Positions 18,079 through 26,300 of a stretch of DNA of 64,000 nt are shown in pieces. Position 1 is the stretch's first letter, and the number at the start of each line of letters is the position of its first letter. Source of the stretch: Rhodospirillum centenum SW (lineage in GTDB: Bacteria > Pseudomonadota > Alphaproteobacteria > Azospirillales > Azospirillaceae). Both the position numbers and the translations under genes were made by a program. The stretch is taken from contig NC_011420.2 of assembly GCF_000016185.1 (NCBI RefSeq), positions 3,665,001 through 3,729,000 on the forward strand, given 5' to 3'. The notes under the pieces were generated by a model, which saw only the letters and a list, made by a program, of their open reading frames with translations, was not told the DNA's origin and ran no database searches.

Positions 18079-21054
18079 TCAGGCCGCGGGCCGGCGGGGT
18101 GGCCGCAGGGCCGCGGAGGCGCTGACCGCGGGGGGCAGGCGCAGGATGACGCAGAGCCTGCCGCAGCCCGTCTCTCCCAGTTCCATCTGTCCCTGCAAGG
18201 GACCGGTGACGACGGCGTGGACGATCTGGAGGTCCAGAAGACCGCCGGTGATTTCTCCGTTCAGGGCCCCCGAGGCCAGGGCCCCCGAGGCCAGGACAGA
18301 GGCCGCCCCCCCCGGGACCGTTGCCTCCGGGGCCAGCGTGGAGAAGAGGGGGTCGAAGGCACGGGCACGGTTCTCCCGCACCGGGTCCTCGTCGGTGACG
18401 GCACCGTCGTCGGCCATGGTGATGCTGGCGCCACCGTCGGGGGTCGGGGTGACGGTCACGCTCAGCACCTGGCTGCCGCTTCCGGGCAATCCGTCGGTTC
18501 CGGACAGAGCGCGGCCGGCCGCGTTCTGCACCAGACTGGCCACGGCCTGCGCCAGCAGTCCGGGGCAGGTGGTGATCCGCAGCCCCTCCGGCCCGGCGAG
18601 CCGGATCTCCGCGCCCGCGGGACGCAGCAGCGGTTCCGCTGTCGCCAGCACTTCGCGCAGATAGTCCGTCAGGTCGATCTCCCGCGCCCCGTCACTGCCA
18701 CGGTCGGCAGCGACAGTGTGGAAGGCGTCCAGCAGGCCGATGACGCGGCGGGCGGTGGCGGCCATCATGCGGCTGCTCTCCTCCACCGTGTCCAGGAACT
18801 CGCGCAGCACCGGCCGCGGCACCGGACCGGCTCCCGCCCGGTTGCGCAGGCGTCCCACCTCTGCCGCGACGAACCCGGCGAGCCCGGCCACGGTGCCGAC
18901 CGGCGTCGCCACCTCGCGCGCCATGCCGGCGACGAGCTGGCCGAGCGAGGCCAGCCGCTCCTGCTGCATCAGCCGGCCGCGGGCGTCGCGCAGATCCGCC
19001 ACCACGGCATCGAGCGAGCGATAGGCTTCGGCGTTCGCCAGCGCGATGGCGCCGTAGGCGCCCAGGGTCCGGATGATCTGAAGCTCGCGCGGGCCATAGG
19101 CTTCCGGCCGGTCGGACTGGACCGACAGCACGCCCATCACCCGGTCGCCGACGGCCAGGGGCCGGAACAGCATCGTCAGCATTGCCCGGGTGCCGGGAAT
19201 GTGGCTGGCTTCCTCGATACCGCGGCCGCGTTTCAGCAGGATCTCCCGGTTCTCCCGCACCGACAGCACGGAATAGGAGATGGGATCGTCCAGTGCCAGG
19301 GTGCTGGGCGGCAGCCGCCGCCCGTCCTCGATGCGGAAGCGCATCTCCAGCCGCCGGCTTTCCGGGTCGATCAGCCCGATCAGCATGGCCGGGGCGTGCA
19401 GCAGCTCGTTCATGTGCCGGTGCAGCGCCTCGAACACCGCCTCGGTATCCAGGCTCGCGGTGATCGCCTGTCCGATCCGGCCCAGCAGTTCCAGCGTCGT
19501 GTTCGCCTCGTCCAGCATGGCCGCCCGCGCCGTCTCGGCCTGGGCCAGGGCCTTCAGGTGCTCGGCCTCCTCGCGGGCCCGCTGCGTCTCGAAACGGAGC
19601 TGGGCCGCCAGCAGCCGGTCGTTGGTCTCCTGGTTGTAGACGGCCTGGAAGGACTGCCGCGCCCGCCGTTCGTAGTGCAGAGCCCGGTCCAGGTCGCCGC
19701 GCCGCTCATGGTCCGCGGACAGCTCCGCCAGGACCTCCGCCGGCACCGTATAGCCCTCCAGCGTTTCCCCGATGGCGATGGCGCGCTCCAGGTGCTCGGT
19801 CGCCTGCCGGGCGGGGTCGGGCACCGCGGGGCCGGGCGGCAGGCGCCGGAGAATGTCCGCCGTCACCCGCAGCACGGCGATTTCCTGATAGCGGTTGTCG
19901 TTCTGCCGCGCCCGGTCGAGCGCGGTCCGTGCCGGAACCAGCGCCTCGGCCGGGCGGTCCAGCCGGGCCAGCGCCTCGGCCGTGCCGCGCACGGCGTTCA
20001 GTTCCACGTCCGGGTGGCCCAGCTTCACCGCCGTGTCGCGCGCCGTCTCGAACCAGTCCAGCGCCTCCTGGTGCCGGCCGCAGGCCAGATGCAGGTTGCC
20101 CAGGGCGATCCCGGTGATGACATAGCGCCGGCTGCGGGACAGCGGCTCCAGATAGTCCAGGGCCCGGTCGAACAGGGTGCGGGCGCGGTCGTGCTGGCCC
20201 AGCGCCACCGTCGTCTCTGCCAGTGAGCCCAGGGTGGAGCCCATCAGTTCCGGCCAGCCGGTGTCCAGGGCGACGGCGTGCGCCTTTTCCTTCCATTCGA
20301 TGGCACTGGCATAGTCGTGCAGGTTGGCGAAGGCCGCCCCGATCACGTTCATGGTGTTGACGGCCAGCCAGAGCTGGCCGATCTCCGTCGCCGCCTCCAC
20401 GACGCGCTGCCAGTGCCGGATGGCACCGACAAAGTCGCTGCGCTGGAAGCACTGGCCGCCCTCGAAGTTGGCGATCTGCGCCAGCACGGCGGGGTGGCGC
20501 ACATCGTCGGGACGGTGCAGGTGGTTCCACCAGCGCTGGTACGCCTGCGCCGCGTTGGCATAGGTCTCCAGCCGGGCCGTCCAGGCCTCGACACAGCGCA
20601 GCCGCACCGGGTCGCGCGCTGCCCGGAAGAACCCCTGAGCCCGCGCCAGATGGTGGTCCTGGCCGATCCGGTCGCCCTTGAAGGTGCAGAGGTCGGCCAT
20701 GAAGGTTTCGGTGTCCCCCTGGCCCGTGGGGTCGGAAATGGCGGCGAAGCCGTCGCGCGCCTCCCGCACCGCGGTTTCCGCGTCCTCCAGCCGGGCCAGC
20801 AGCCGGTAGGTTTCGGCCGTCGTCAGGCAGAGCCGGCTCGTCATCCGCAGCCGCTCGATCGGCGGTACGTCGGGGCTCAGCGCCAGACGGTGCTGGGTTT
20901 CCGCCGCCAGCGCCAGCGCCCGCCGGGTATCCCGCTGGCGCAGATACCAGGACAGGGCGACGCCGGCCCGCAACCCCTCCAGCCCGGACTGTTCCTGCCG
21001 GAGCCGGGCTTCCAGGTGCGAAACCTGATCGGGAAGACCGAACGGGTCGAGCAT
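18079..21054 (-). CDS. TPR-GAF protein with degenerate histidine-kinase module
   Basis: A 991-residue cytosolic protein. The start at 21054 (MLDPFGLPDQVSHLEARLRQ) has GGAG 5-8 bases upstream; sequence before it in the open frame is low-quality. About residues 20-480 form TPR-like helices; a coiled-coil stretch at about 490-540 leads to a GAF domain (about 545-690, with GLIDPESRRLEM and GVLSVQSDRPEAY). The end resembles a histidine kinase, but the H-box reads GQLVAGMAREVATP with Arg at the phospho-acceptor position (about residue 713). The N-box keeps Asn (LVQNAAGRAL), while the G1 box (ITMADDGAVTDE) is degenerate. It is third in the minus-strand cluster with the repeat peptide and methyltransferase, 112 bp downstream. 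Confidence 0.82.
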   Translation of the reverse strand: MLDPFGLPDQVSHLEARLRQEQSGLEGLRAGVALSWYLRQRDTRRALALAAETQHRLALSPDVPPIERLRMTSRLCLTTAETYRLLARLEDAETAVREARDGFAAISDPTGQGDTETFMADLCTFKGDRIGQDHHLARAQGFFRAARDPVRLRCVEAWTARLETYANAAQAYQRWWNHLHRPDDVRHPAVLAQIANFEGGQCFQRSDFVGAIRHWQRVVEAATEIGQLWLAVNTMNVIGAAFANLHDYASAIEWKEKAHAVALDTGWPELMGSTLGSLAETTVALGQHDRARTLFDRALDYLEPLSRSRRYVITGIALGNLHLACGRHQEALDWFETARDTAVKLGHPDVELNAVRGTAEALARLDRPAEALVPARTALDRARQNDNRYQEIAVLRVTADILRRLPPGPAVPDPARQATEHLERAIAIGETLEGYTVPAEVLAELSADHERRGDLDRALHYERRARQSFQAVYNQETNDRLLAAQLRFETQRAREEAEHLKALAQAETARAAMLDEANTTLELLGRIGQAITASLDTEAVFEALHRHMNELLHAPAMLIGLIDPESRRLEMRFRIEDGRRLPPSTLALDDPISYSVLSVRENREILLKRGRGIEEASHIPGTRAMLTMLFRPLAVGDRVMGVLSVQSDRPEAYGPRELQIIRTLGAYGAIALANAEAYRSLDAVVADLRDARGRLMQQERLASLGQLVAGMAREVATPVGTVAGLAGFVAAEVGRLRNRAGAGPVPRPVLREFLDTVEESSRMMAATARRVIGLLDAFHTVAADRGSDGAREIDLTDYLREVLATAEPLLRPAGAEIRLAGPEGLRITTCPGLLAQAVASLVQNAAGRALSGTDGLPGSGSQVLSVTVTPTPDGGASITMADDGAVTDEDPVRENRARAFDPLFSTLAPEATVPGGAASVLASGALASGALNGEITGGLLDLQIVHAVVTGPLQGQMELGETGCGRLCVILRLPPAVSASAALRPPRRPAA
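18264..18293 (-). repeat. 15-bp tandem duplication inside the TPR-GAF gene
   Basis: Two identical 15-bp units (18264-18278, 18279-18293) encode the duplicated ASGAL in the degenerate ATPase region, further evidence that this part of the protein is not under strong catalytic constraint. Confidence 0.75.
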
Positions 21055-21166
21055 GGCACTCCAGTCGGGCGGACACTCGGGGCCGGGGCGGTCCGCGGGT
21101 CGCCCCCCTCTGCCTGAGTATCCTACCCAAGCATCGGGCTTCCACGAACAGACTTTCCCTGTCCGG

Positions 21167-22381
21167 TCAGGCGGTTTCCCCCTCTGACGGGGCGTCGCCG
21201 CCATTGCCGTTGCCTGCTTCGTCCACCGTGGGGGGCGCCCCTTCCGGCGGCGGCGCCGTCACCGCGTTCAGCGGTCCGGCCCGGCGCGAGAGCAGGGCCT
21301 TGCGTTCGGCCGGGGTCAGGTCGGGGTGCAGATCCACCAGCCGGGCCGGGTCCTTGCGGTAGACGGCGGCGACCGACGGCGTTCCGGCCAGCAGCGTCAT
21401 CACCCGTTGCAGCGCCTTCGATGCCGTGCGGGGGCGCCAGGTCGGGGAAGGACGGTAATGGTCCAGCGCGGCGATGGCCTGCGCCTCGAACGGGCCGTAA
21501 CTGTCGGGGCCGGCGGGGACCGGCGCGTCGGGGCCGACCAGGGCGGACATGCCCAGCTTCTCCGCCATCGCCATGTCGGTCGGCAGCATGTCCTTCGCCG
21601 GGATGTAGAGCGTGCCGGCCGGCGGCACCGAGGCCAGCACCTTTGGATCGCGGTAGGCCCCCAGCGGCCGCACCACGGCCTGCCCGTCGAGACCCGGATA
21701 TGTCGCCGCCAGATAGAGGACGCTGCGGTGTTCCTCGCCATAGGCCTCGATCAGCCGCTCGAACAGCACGGCCCGCTTGGCATGGCGGAAGCCGGCCGTG
21801 AAGGAGAAGGCCGAATCGCCCACCGACCCCACCTGGAGGATGATGACGTGGCCGGAGGTGATGATGGGCCGGTTGCGCAGCAGCAGGTCCGTCGCCTCCA
21901 GGATCTGGCAGCCGTTGACGCTGGGATCGACCCGCAGGTCGGCCATCAGGCAGTCCAGGGAGGAGATGCCCGGCAGCATCACCGCCCGGTAGCCCTCCTT
22001 GCGGGCGATCGAGAGGATGCGACGCGCGGGAAAGACGAAGAAACCCGGATGGCCGTAGAAGACGGCGGTGACGGCGCTGCCCGCGCGCACCTCGCGCAGG
22101 ATCACCTCCGACATCTGGACATAGGTCTGCTTCCGCCGCTTGTCCTCGCCGTAATACTGCGTCAGGTCCACGGCTTCCGGATTGATGTCCCGGATCTGCC
22201 GGGCGGTTACGCCGTCCGGCACGCTGAAGAAGACGCGGTCGGCGTCGCGGATGTGGGAGATCGCCTCCAGCGTCATGTGCGAGAGGGCGCGCAGGCCGGT
22301 GCCGACAACGGTCAGGCTGCCGCGGGGCCGCTCGGGCGCCGACGGGGAGGGGGCGGCGGGGGGTGTCTCTGTCTCGGCCAT
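21167..22381 (-). CDS. borosin-type peptide-backbone N-methyltransferase (tetrapyrrole methylase family)
   Basis: 404 residues from ATG 22381; an ATG at 22396 would add five, and neither has a strong ribosome site. Residues about 21-260 are a tetrapyrrole-methylase-fold SAM enzyme (GSLTVVGTGLRALS). Its closest remembered relatives are borosin alpha-N-methyltransferases such as fungal OphMA and bacterial SonM: shared blocks are LTQYYGEDKRR, the Arg/Tyr pair in RRKQTY (R82/R83, Y87), FYGHPGFF with Tyr109, PGISSLDCLMADL and FQVG-like LQVGSVGDSAF. About residues 300-375 (ASKALQRVMTLL, HPDLTPAERKALLS) resemble the substrate-binding clasp/borosin-binding domain. No hydrophobic core peptide follows; the tail is Pro/Glu/Gly-rich. 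The repeat peptide encoded just upstream is the obvious candidate substrate. A corrin methylase role is unlikely since no cobalamin genes are near. Confidence 0.85.
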   Translation of the reverse strand: MAETETPPAAPSPSAPERPRGSLTVVGTGLRALSHMTLEAISHIRDADRVFFSVPDGVTARQIRDINPEAVDLTQYYGEDKRRKQTYVQMSEVILREVRAGSAVTAVFYGHPGFFVFPARRILSIARKEGYRAVMLPGISSLDCLMADLRVDPSVNGCQILEATDLLLRNRPIITSGHVIILQVGSVGDSAFSFTAGFRHAKRAVLFERLIEAYGEEHRSVLYLAATYPGLDGQAVVRPLGAYRDPKVLASVPPAGTLYIPAKDMLPTDMAMAEKLGMSALVGPDAPVPAGPDSYGPFEAQAIAALDHYRPSPTWRPRTASKALQRVMTLLAGTPSVAAVYRKDPARLVDLHPDLTPAERKALLSRRAGPLNAVTAPPPEGAPPTVDEAGNGNGGDAPSEGETA

Positions 22382-22414
22382 CGGGGCGGCTCTCATGGGG
22401 ACGGATGATGCAGA

Positions 22415-22438
22415 AAGGGCGCCCGCAGGGGCGCCCTT
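22415..22438 (-). terminator. attenuator-like hairpin between repeat peptide and methyltransferase
   Basis: Perfect 10-bp stem (22415-22424 with 22429-22438), 4-base loop, followed on the minus strand by TTTCTGC. It lies 52 bp after the repeat-peptide stop and 33 bp before the methyltransferase start. A partial terminator here would give much more precursor than enzyme transcript, as is usual in ribosomal-peptide operons. Confidence 0.6.
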
Positions 22439-22490
22439 CCGTTCATTACGGTGACTCAGTCGGGCCGCACGGCGGGACGGCCGGCCGGTG

Positions 22491-22868
22491 TCAGAGATCG
22501 AAGGTGTTGATGATGCCGATCTCGGCCACGTCCAGCTCGCCGCCGGAGAGTTCGGCCACGTCCAGCTCGCCGCCGGAGAGTTCGGCCACGTCCAGCTCAC
22601 CGCCGGAAAGCTCGGCCACGTCCAGCTCACCGCCGGAAAGCTCGGCAACATCCAGCTCGCCGCCGGAAAGCTCGGCCACGTCCAGCTCGCCGCCGGAAAG
22701 CTCGGCCACGTCCAGCTCGCCACCGGAGAGTTCGGCCACGTCCAGCTCGCCGCCGAAGAGTTCGGCCACGTCCAGCTCGCCACCGGAAAGCTCGGCAACA
22801 TCCAGCTCGCCGCCGGAGAGTTCGATGACGTCGGGCTGGTCGAGTTCGGTCGGGACGATGGTCGTCAT
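22491..22868 (-). CDS. acidic 10 x 10-residue repeat peptide, putative borosin precursor
   Basis: A 125-residue protein: a 17-residue leader (MTTIVPTELDQPDVIEL), ten copies of SGGELDVAEL (the third has F for S, the last loses its final L), and a tail ending IGIINTFDL. GGAG lies 7 bases before the ATG. Within the repeats, every base difference between units is a synonymous third-position change in this frame except one S-to-F, which shows this frame is the one selected. The gene lies directly upstream of the borosin-type methyltransferase. Period-five spacing of Glu-Leu also recalls pentapeptide repeats, the main alternative. That it is methylated is inference. Confidence 0.8.
   Translation of the reverse strand: MTTIVPTELDQPDVIELSGGELDVAELSGGELDVAELFGGELDVAELSGGELDVAELSGGELDVAELSGGELDVAELSGGELDVAELSGGELDVAELSGGELDVAELSGGELDVAEIGIINTFDL
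22521..22820 (-). repeat. ten tandem 30-bp units
   Basis: Ten contiguous 30-bp units, starting at 22521 and repeating every 30 bases, with a diverged partial unit at 22821-22830. Units differ at one to four positions only. Variants fall at six kinds of codon change (GAG/GAA, GAC/GAT, GTG/GTT, GGC/GGT at two sites, CTC/CTT) plus one TCC to TTC. Confidence 0.97.
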
Positions 22869-22974
22869 GGGCGCGCTCCGGAGCGAGGGTTCAGCAGGGA
22901 TGCGCCGGCCGCTTCCTGCAGGGCCGTCCGCGGAAGGGCCGGACCCGTCAGGGCCGTCCGGCCTCTGACCCAGC

Positions 22975-23004
22975 GCTATACACTCGCCCCCCGTGTAGCG
23001 GCAA
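22975..23004 (-). promoter_or_regulatory. candidate promoter of the repeat-peptide operon
   Basis: On the minus strand TTGCCG (22999-23004) and TATAGC (22975-22980) are separated by 18 bp, about 106 bp upstream of the repeat-peptide start. It fits a sigma-70-type promoter, read by eye. Confidence 0.45.
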
Positions 23005-23230
23005 GTGGATTCACGCGAAAGAGGGTGCGGTTTTCGTGCGGATGGCGAGAAGCCGACCGCTTTGCACGCAACTGTGTGCGGCGACCCTGCGTCCTCGCCT
23101 GTCCCTGACCGTCACGGCCGGCGGGGACCCGCAGGGTTCTGGCTGGCTTCTGGCAGGGCCGGGCTGGCAGGGCCGGGCGGCCGGGAGCGGCGGAAGCGCC
23201 GACCCGGCCCCGGGGGGACCAACAGGACCG
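23005..23230. other. intergenic stretch between PEP synthase and the repeat-peptide operon
   Basis: Part of the 410-bp gap 22869-23278. Apart from the candidate promoter and the terminator-like hairpin listed separately, no gene or further signal is seen. Confidence 0.4.
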
Positions 23231-23256
23231 CCGGGCGGGGAAGGTTCCCCGCCCGG
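23231..23256 (-). terminator. hairpin after PEP synthase gene
   Basis: Perfect 12-bp palindromic stem (23231-23242 with 23245-23256) with a 2-base loop as written (so slightly shorter in practice), 22 bp past the PEP synthase stop. No T-tract follows, so it may be an RNA-end stabiliser or a factor-assisted terminator. Confidence 0.5.
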
Positions 23257-23278
23257 ACCGGCCTCCCGGTCCTTCAGG

Positions 23279-25705
23279 TCATCCGGCTGCCTGCGTCCGC
23301 GGGGCGATGCCCAGTTCGCGCTCGATCTCCAGGATCGCCGGCAGGGTGCGCAGCACGCTGTCCGGGGTCAGGCTGATGCTGTCGATGCCGTGGCGCACCA
23401 GGAACTTGGCGATCTCCGGATAGTCGCTGGGCGCCTGTCCGCAGATGCCGCTGTGCCGGTGGTTGCGCTTGCAGCCCTCCACCGCCAGCCGCAGCATCTC
23501 CATCACGCCGGGGTCGTTCTCGTCGAAGCTGGGAGCGACCAGCGGGCTGTCGCGGTCCACGCCGAGCGTGAGCTGCGTCAGGTCGTTCGACCCGATGGAG
23601 AAGCCGTCGAACAGCCGGGCGAAGGCGTCGATCTGGATGACGTTGTTAGGGATCTCGCACATCACGTAGATCTCCAGCCCGTCCGCCCCGCGCTTCAGCC
23701 CGTGCTGCTCCAGCGTGGCCAGCACCTTCTCCCCTTCCGTCACGGTGCGGCAGAAGGGAACCATCAGCTTCAGGTTGGTCAGGCCCATCTCGTTGCGCAC
23801 CCGGGCCAGCGCCTTGCATTCCAGCGCGAAGCCGTCGGCATAGGCCGGGTGGGCATAGCGCGAGGCGCCACGGAACCCGATCATCGGGTTCTCCTCGTCC
23901 GGCTCGAAGCCGCGGCCGCCGAGCAGGGCGGCATACTCGTTCGACTTGAAGTCGGACAGCCGGATGATGACCGGGCGCGGCCAGAAGGCGGCGCAGATGG
24001 TGCCCACGCCCTCCGACAGCTTCTGCACGAAATAGGCCTCGCCCGACGGATAGCCGCGGGTGACGGCGGCGATGGCGGCGCGGTCGGCCGGGTCGGTCAC
24101 CCGGTCCGGGTGGGCGAGCGCCATCGGGTGGACCTTGATGCTCTCGCTGACGATGAACTCCATGCGCGCGAGGCCGACACCGTCCACCGGCAGGAAGCTG
24201 GTCTGGAAGGCCAGTTCCGGGTTGCCCAGATTGACCATCACATGGGTGCGCGGCCGGCCCAGTTTCGACAGGTCCGTCCGCACCACCTCGAAGGGCAGTA
24301 TGCCTTCGTAGACACGGCCCGCATCGCCCTCGGCACAGGAGATGGTGACCTCCTGCCCGTCGCACAGGGTCTCGGTCGCCGCTTCCGCCCCGACCACGGC
24401 GGCGATGCCCAGCTCGCGGCTGACGATGGCCGCGTGGCAGGTGCGGCCGCCCCGGTTGGTGACGATGGCGGCGGCCTTCTTCATCACCGGCTCCCAGTCC
24501 GGCGTCGTCGTGTCGGCCACCAGCACCTCGCCGGGCCGGAAGGCGCTCAGCTCCTTGGCGGAGCGCACGATCCGCACGCGGCCCGTCGTGATGCGGGTGC
24601 CGACGGCGCGGCCGGTGACCAGCACGGGGCCCTGACCCCGCATCTCATAGGTCTCCAGCACCGCCCCGGTCTTCTGCGAGGCCACCGTCTCCGGTCGCGC
24701 CTGGACGATGTAGAGCTGTCCGTCCGTGCCGTCGAGCGCCCATTCCATGTCCATGGGCATCGCGTGGCCGCGGCGGCGGGTATAGTGGTCCTCGATCTTG
24801 ATGGCATAGTCGGCCAGCGTCAGCACCTGCTCGTCCGTCAGGCAGAAGCGCTGGCGGTCGGCCTTCGGTGTCGGGCGGTTGACCACGGGTTCGCGGGTGC
24901 GGCCCTGGGCATAGACCATCTTCATCTGCTTCTCGCCCAGCACCCGCCGCAGCACGGCGCGGTGGCCGCTGCGGAAGGCGGGCTTGTGGACATAGAACTC
25001 GTCCACGTCCACGGCGCCCTGCACGACGTTCTCACCCAGGCCCCAGGCGCCGGTGACGAACACCGCGTCCTGGAAACCCGTCTCGGTGTCGATGGAGAAC
25101 ATGACACCGGCGGCCGCGAGGTCGGAGCGCACCATCTTCTGCACACAGACCGACAGCGCCACCTTGAAGTGGTCGAAGCCCTTGTCGATGCGGTAGCTGA
25201 TGGCGCGGTCGGTGAACAGGCTGGCGTTGCAGCGCTTCACCGCGTCGATCAGCATCTCCTCGCCGTGGATGTTCAGGTAGGTGTCGTGCTGCCCGGCGAA
25301 GCTGGCGTTGGGCAGATCCTCCGCCGTGGCGCTGGAGCGCACGGCGACCGACAGCTCGTCCCCGTACTCCTCCCGCATGGTGCGGTAGGCACGCAGGATC
25401 TGGTCGCGCGTCTCGTCCGTCAGGCCGGCGGCGTAGACCAGTTCGCGCGCCCGCTGCCCGGCCCGGGCCAGGGCGTCGGTGTCATTCTTGTCCAGCCGGT
25501 CGAGCAGCCGGTGCAGCTCGTCCCAGGCCCCGGCGGCCGTCACCGCGGTGCGGTAGGCGTCCGCGATCACGGCGAAGCCATTCGCCTGGCGGACCCCCAG
25601 CGGCGTCAGCTCGCGGTACATTTCGCCCAGCGAGGCGTTCTTGCCGCCCACCAGCGGCACGTCGTCGATGGTGAGGTCCTTGAACCAGCGGATGTAGTCG
25701 GTCAT
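23279..25705 (-). CDS. ppsA: phosphoenolpyruvate synthase (pyruvate, water dikinase)
   Basis: Makes PEP from pyruvate and ATP for gluconeogenesis. At 808 residues it has the family length and order: N-terminal ATP-grasp (LVGGKNASLGEMYREL, VRSSATAEDLPNASFAGQHD), the central phosphohistidine domain with His in TNRGGRTCHAAIVSRELGI, and a C-terminal PEP/pyruvate TIM barrel ending with the catalytic Cys in GICGQAPSDYPE. The gene is monocistronic by spacing. An FNR/CRP-like palindrome at 25882-25897 lies upstream. Confidence 0.95.
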   Translation of the reverse strand: MTDYIRWFKDLTIDDVPLVGGKNASLGEMYRELTPLGVRQANGFAVIADAYRTAVTAAGAWDELHRLLDRLDKNDTDALARAGQRARELVYAAGLTDETRDQILRAYRTMREEYGDELSVAVRSSATAEDLPNASFAGQHDTYLNIHGEEMLIDAVKRCNASLFTDRAISYRIDKGFDHFKVALSVCVQKMVRSDLAAAGVMFSIDTETGFQDAVFVTGAWGLGENVVQGAVDVDEFYVHKPAFRSGHRAVLRRVLGEKQMKMVYAQGRTREPVVNRPTPKADRQRFCLTDEQVLTLADYAIKIEDHYTRRRGHAMPMDMEWALDGTDGQLYIVQARPETVASQKTGAVLETYEMRGQGPVLVTGRAVGTRITTGRVRIVRSAKELSAFRPGEVLVADTTTPDWEPVMKKAAAIVTNRGGRTCHAAIVSRELGIAAVVGAEAATETLCDGQEVTISCAEGDAGRVYEGILPFEVVRTDLSKLGRPRTHVMVNLGNPELAFQTSFLPVDGVGLARMEFIVSESIKVHPMALAHPDRVTDPADRAAIAAVTRGYPSGEAYFVQKLSEGVGTICAAFWPRPVIIRLSDFKSNEYAALLGGRGFEPDEENPMIGFRGASRYAHPAYADGFALECKALARVRNEMGLTNLKLMVPFCRTVTEGEKVLATLEQHGLKRGADGLEIYVMCEIPNNVIQIDAFARLFDGFSIGSNDLTQLTLGVDRDSPLVAPSFDENDPGVMEMLRLAVEGCKRNHRHSGICGQAPSDYPEIAKFLVRHGIDSISLTPDSVLRTLPAILEIERELGIAPRTQAAG

Positions 25706-25881
25706 GGGGGGAACTCCGGGTCAGCTCTATGGATGCCGCAGACGGCACCGGGGGCACTCCCTGTCCGGTGACACCGCCCGACCCCGGTCCAGCCCTGGAC
25801 CCTTCCCCCGGCGGTGTCTCCGGCGCCGTCCCTCCGGACGCTGCTGACCCCAGCACAGTTGCGAAGGACTTGCGGCCCCGC

Positions 25882-25897
25882 CTTGACCTGGGTCAAG
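25882..25897. promoter_or_regulatory. FNR/CRP-family-like palindrome upstream of ppsA
   Basis: Perfect inverted repeat CTTGAC-CTGG-GTCAAG, close to the TTGAT-N4-ATCAA consensus of FNR/FixK-type regulators. It lies 177 bp before the ppsA start and 47 bp after the cbpM stop. No -10 element could be placed with confidence, so the target is uncertain. Confidence 0.45.
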
Positions 25898-25943
25898 ACG
25901 GCCGGCGATCCTCCGGTGCGCGGTTCCCGCCGGGGACCGGCGC

Positions 25944-26300
25944 TCAGGCCCTGTCCCCGCCGCTGTCCCCGCCGTTGTCCGGGTCGGCCTCCAGCAGGCG
26001 GCGGCAGAGTGCCGTCCGGTGCGGTTCCGGCAGCTCCATCAGCGCCTCCGTCAGAAGCCTCATCCGGCGGCGCAGGCCGTGGACCTGATCCAGCAGCGAC
26101 AGCACCACGGGCATCGCCTCGGGGTCGATGCCCAGGTCCCGCTCCAGCTCGACGATCAACCGGGCGCGGGCCAGATCGGTCTCGCTGAAGCTCGGGCCGG
26201 TCTCGTCGCGCAGGGGCAGCAGCCAGCGCCGCTCCACCCAGATGTCCACGTCGCCGGCGGCGACCCCGCAGCGGGCGGCGAATTCCATGATCCGGATCAT
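25944..26300 (-). CDS. cbpM: chaperone modulator CbpM
   Basis: A 118-residue protein with an N-terminal MerR-like DNA-binding-type fold (MIRIMEFAARCGVAAGDVDI, WVERRWLLP) and a helical, Leu/Arg-rich C-terminal half. It follows cbpA with a 4-bp ATGA overlap, the standard arrangement. CbpM binds the J domain of CbpA and inhibits its co-chaperone activity. Confidence 0.85.
   Translation of the reverse strand: MIRIMEFAARCGVAAGDVDIWVERRWLLPLRDETGPSFSETDLARARLIVELERDLGIDPEAMPVVLSLLDQVHGLRRRMRLLTEALMELPEPHRTALCRRLLEADPDNGGDSGGDRA

Noticed and set aside
22491-22868. Repeat peptide as a pentapeptide-repeat (gyrase-mimic) protein
   Set aside because: Period-five Glu-Leu spacing fits loosely, but Glu replaces the usual Asp/Asn, units are nearly identical over ten residues, and the neighbour is a borosin-type enzyme. 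Kept as the main alternative.
22488-23108. Plus-strand reading of the 30-bp repeats (HVQLAAGEFG type)
   Set aside because: Unit differences are synonymous in the minus frame, not in this one; minus has the better ribosome site and neighbour context.
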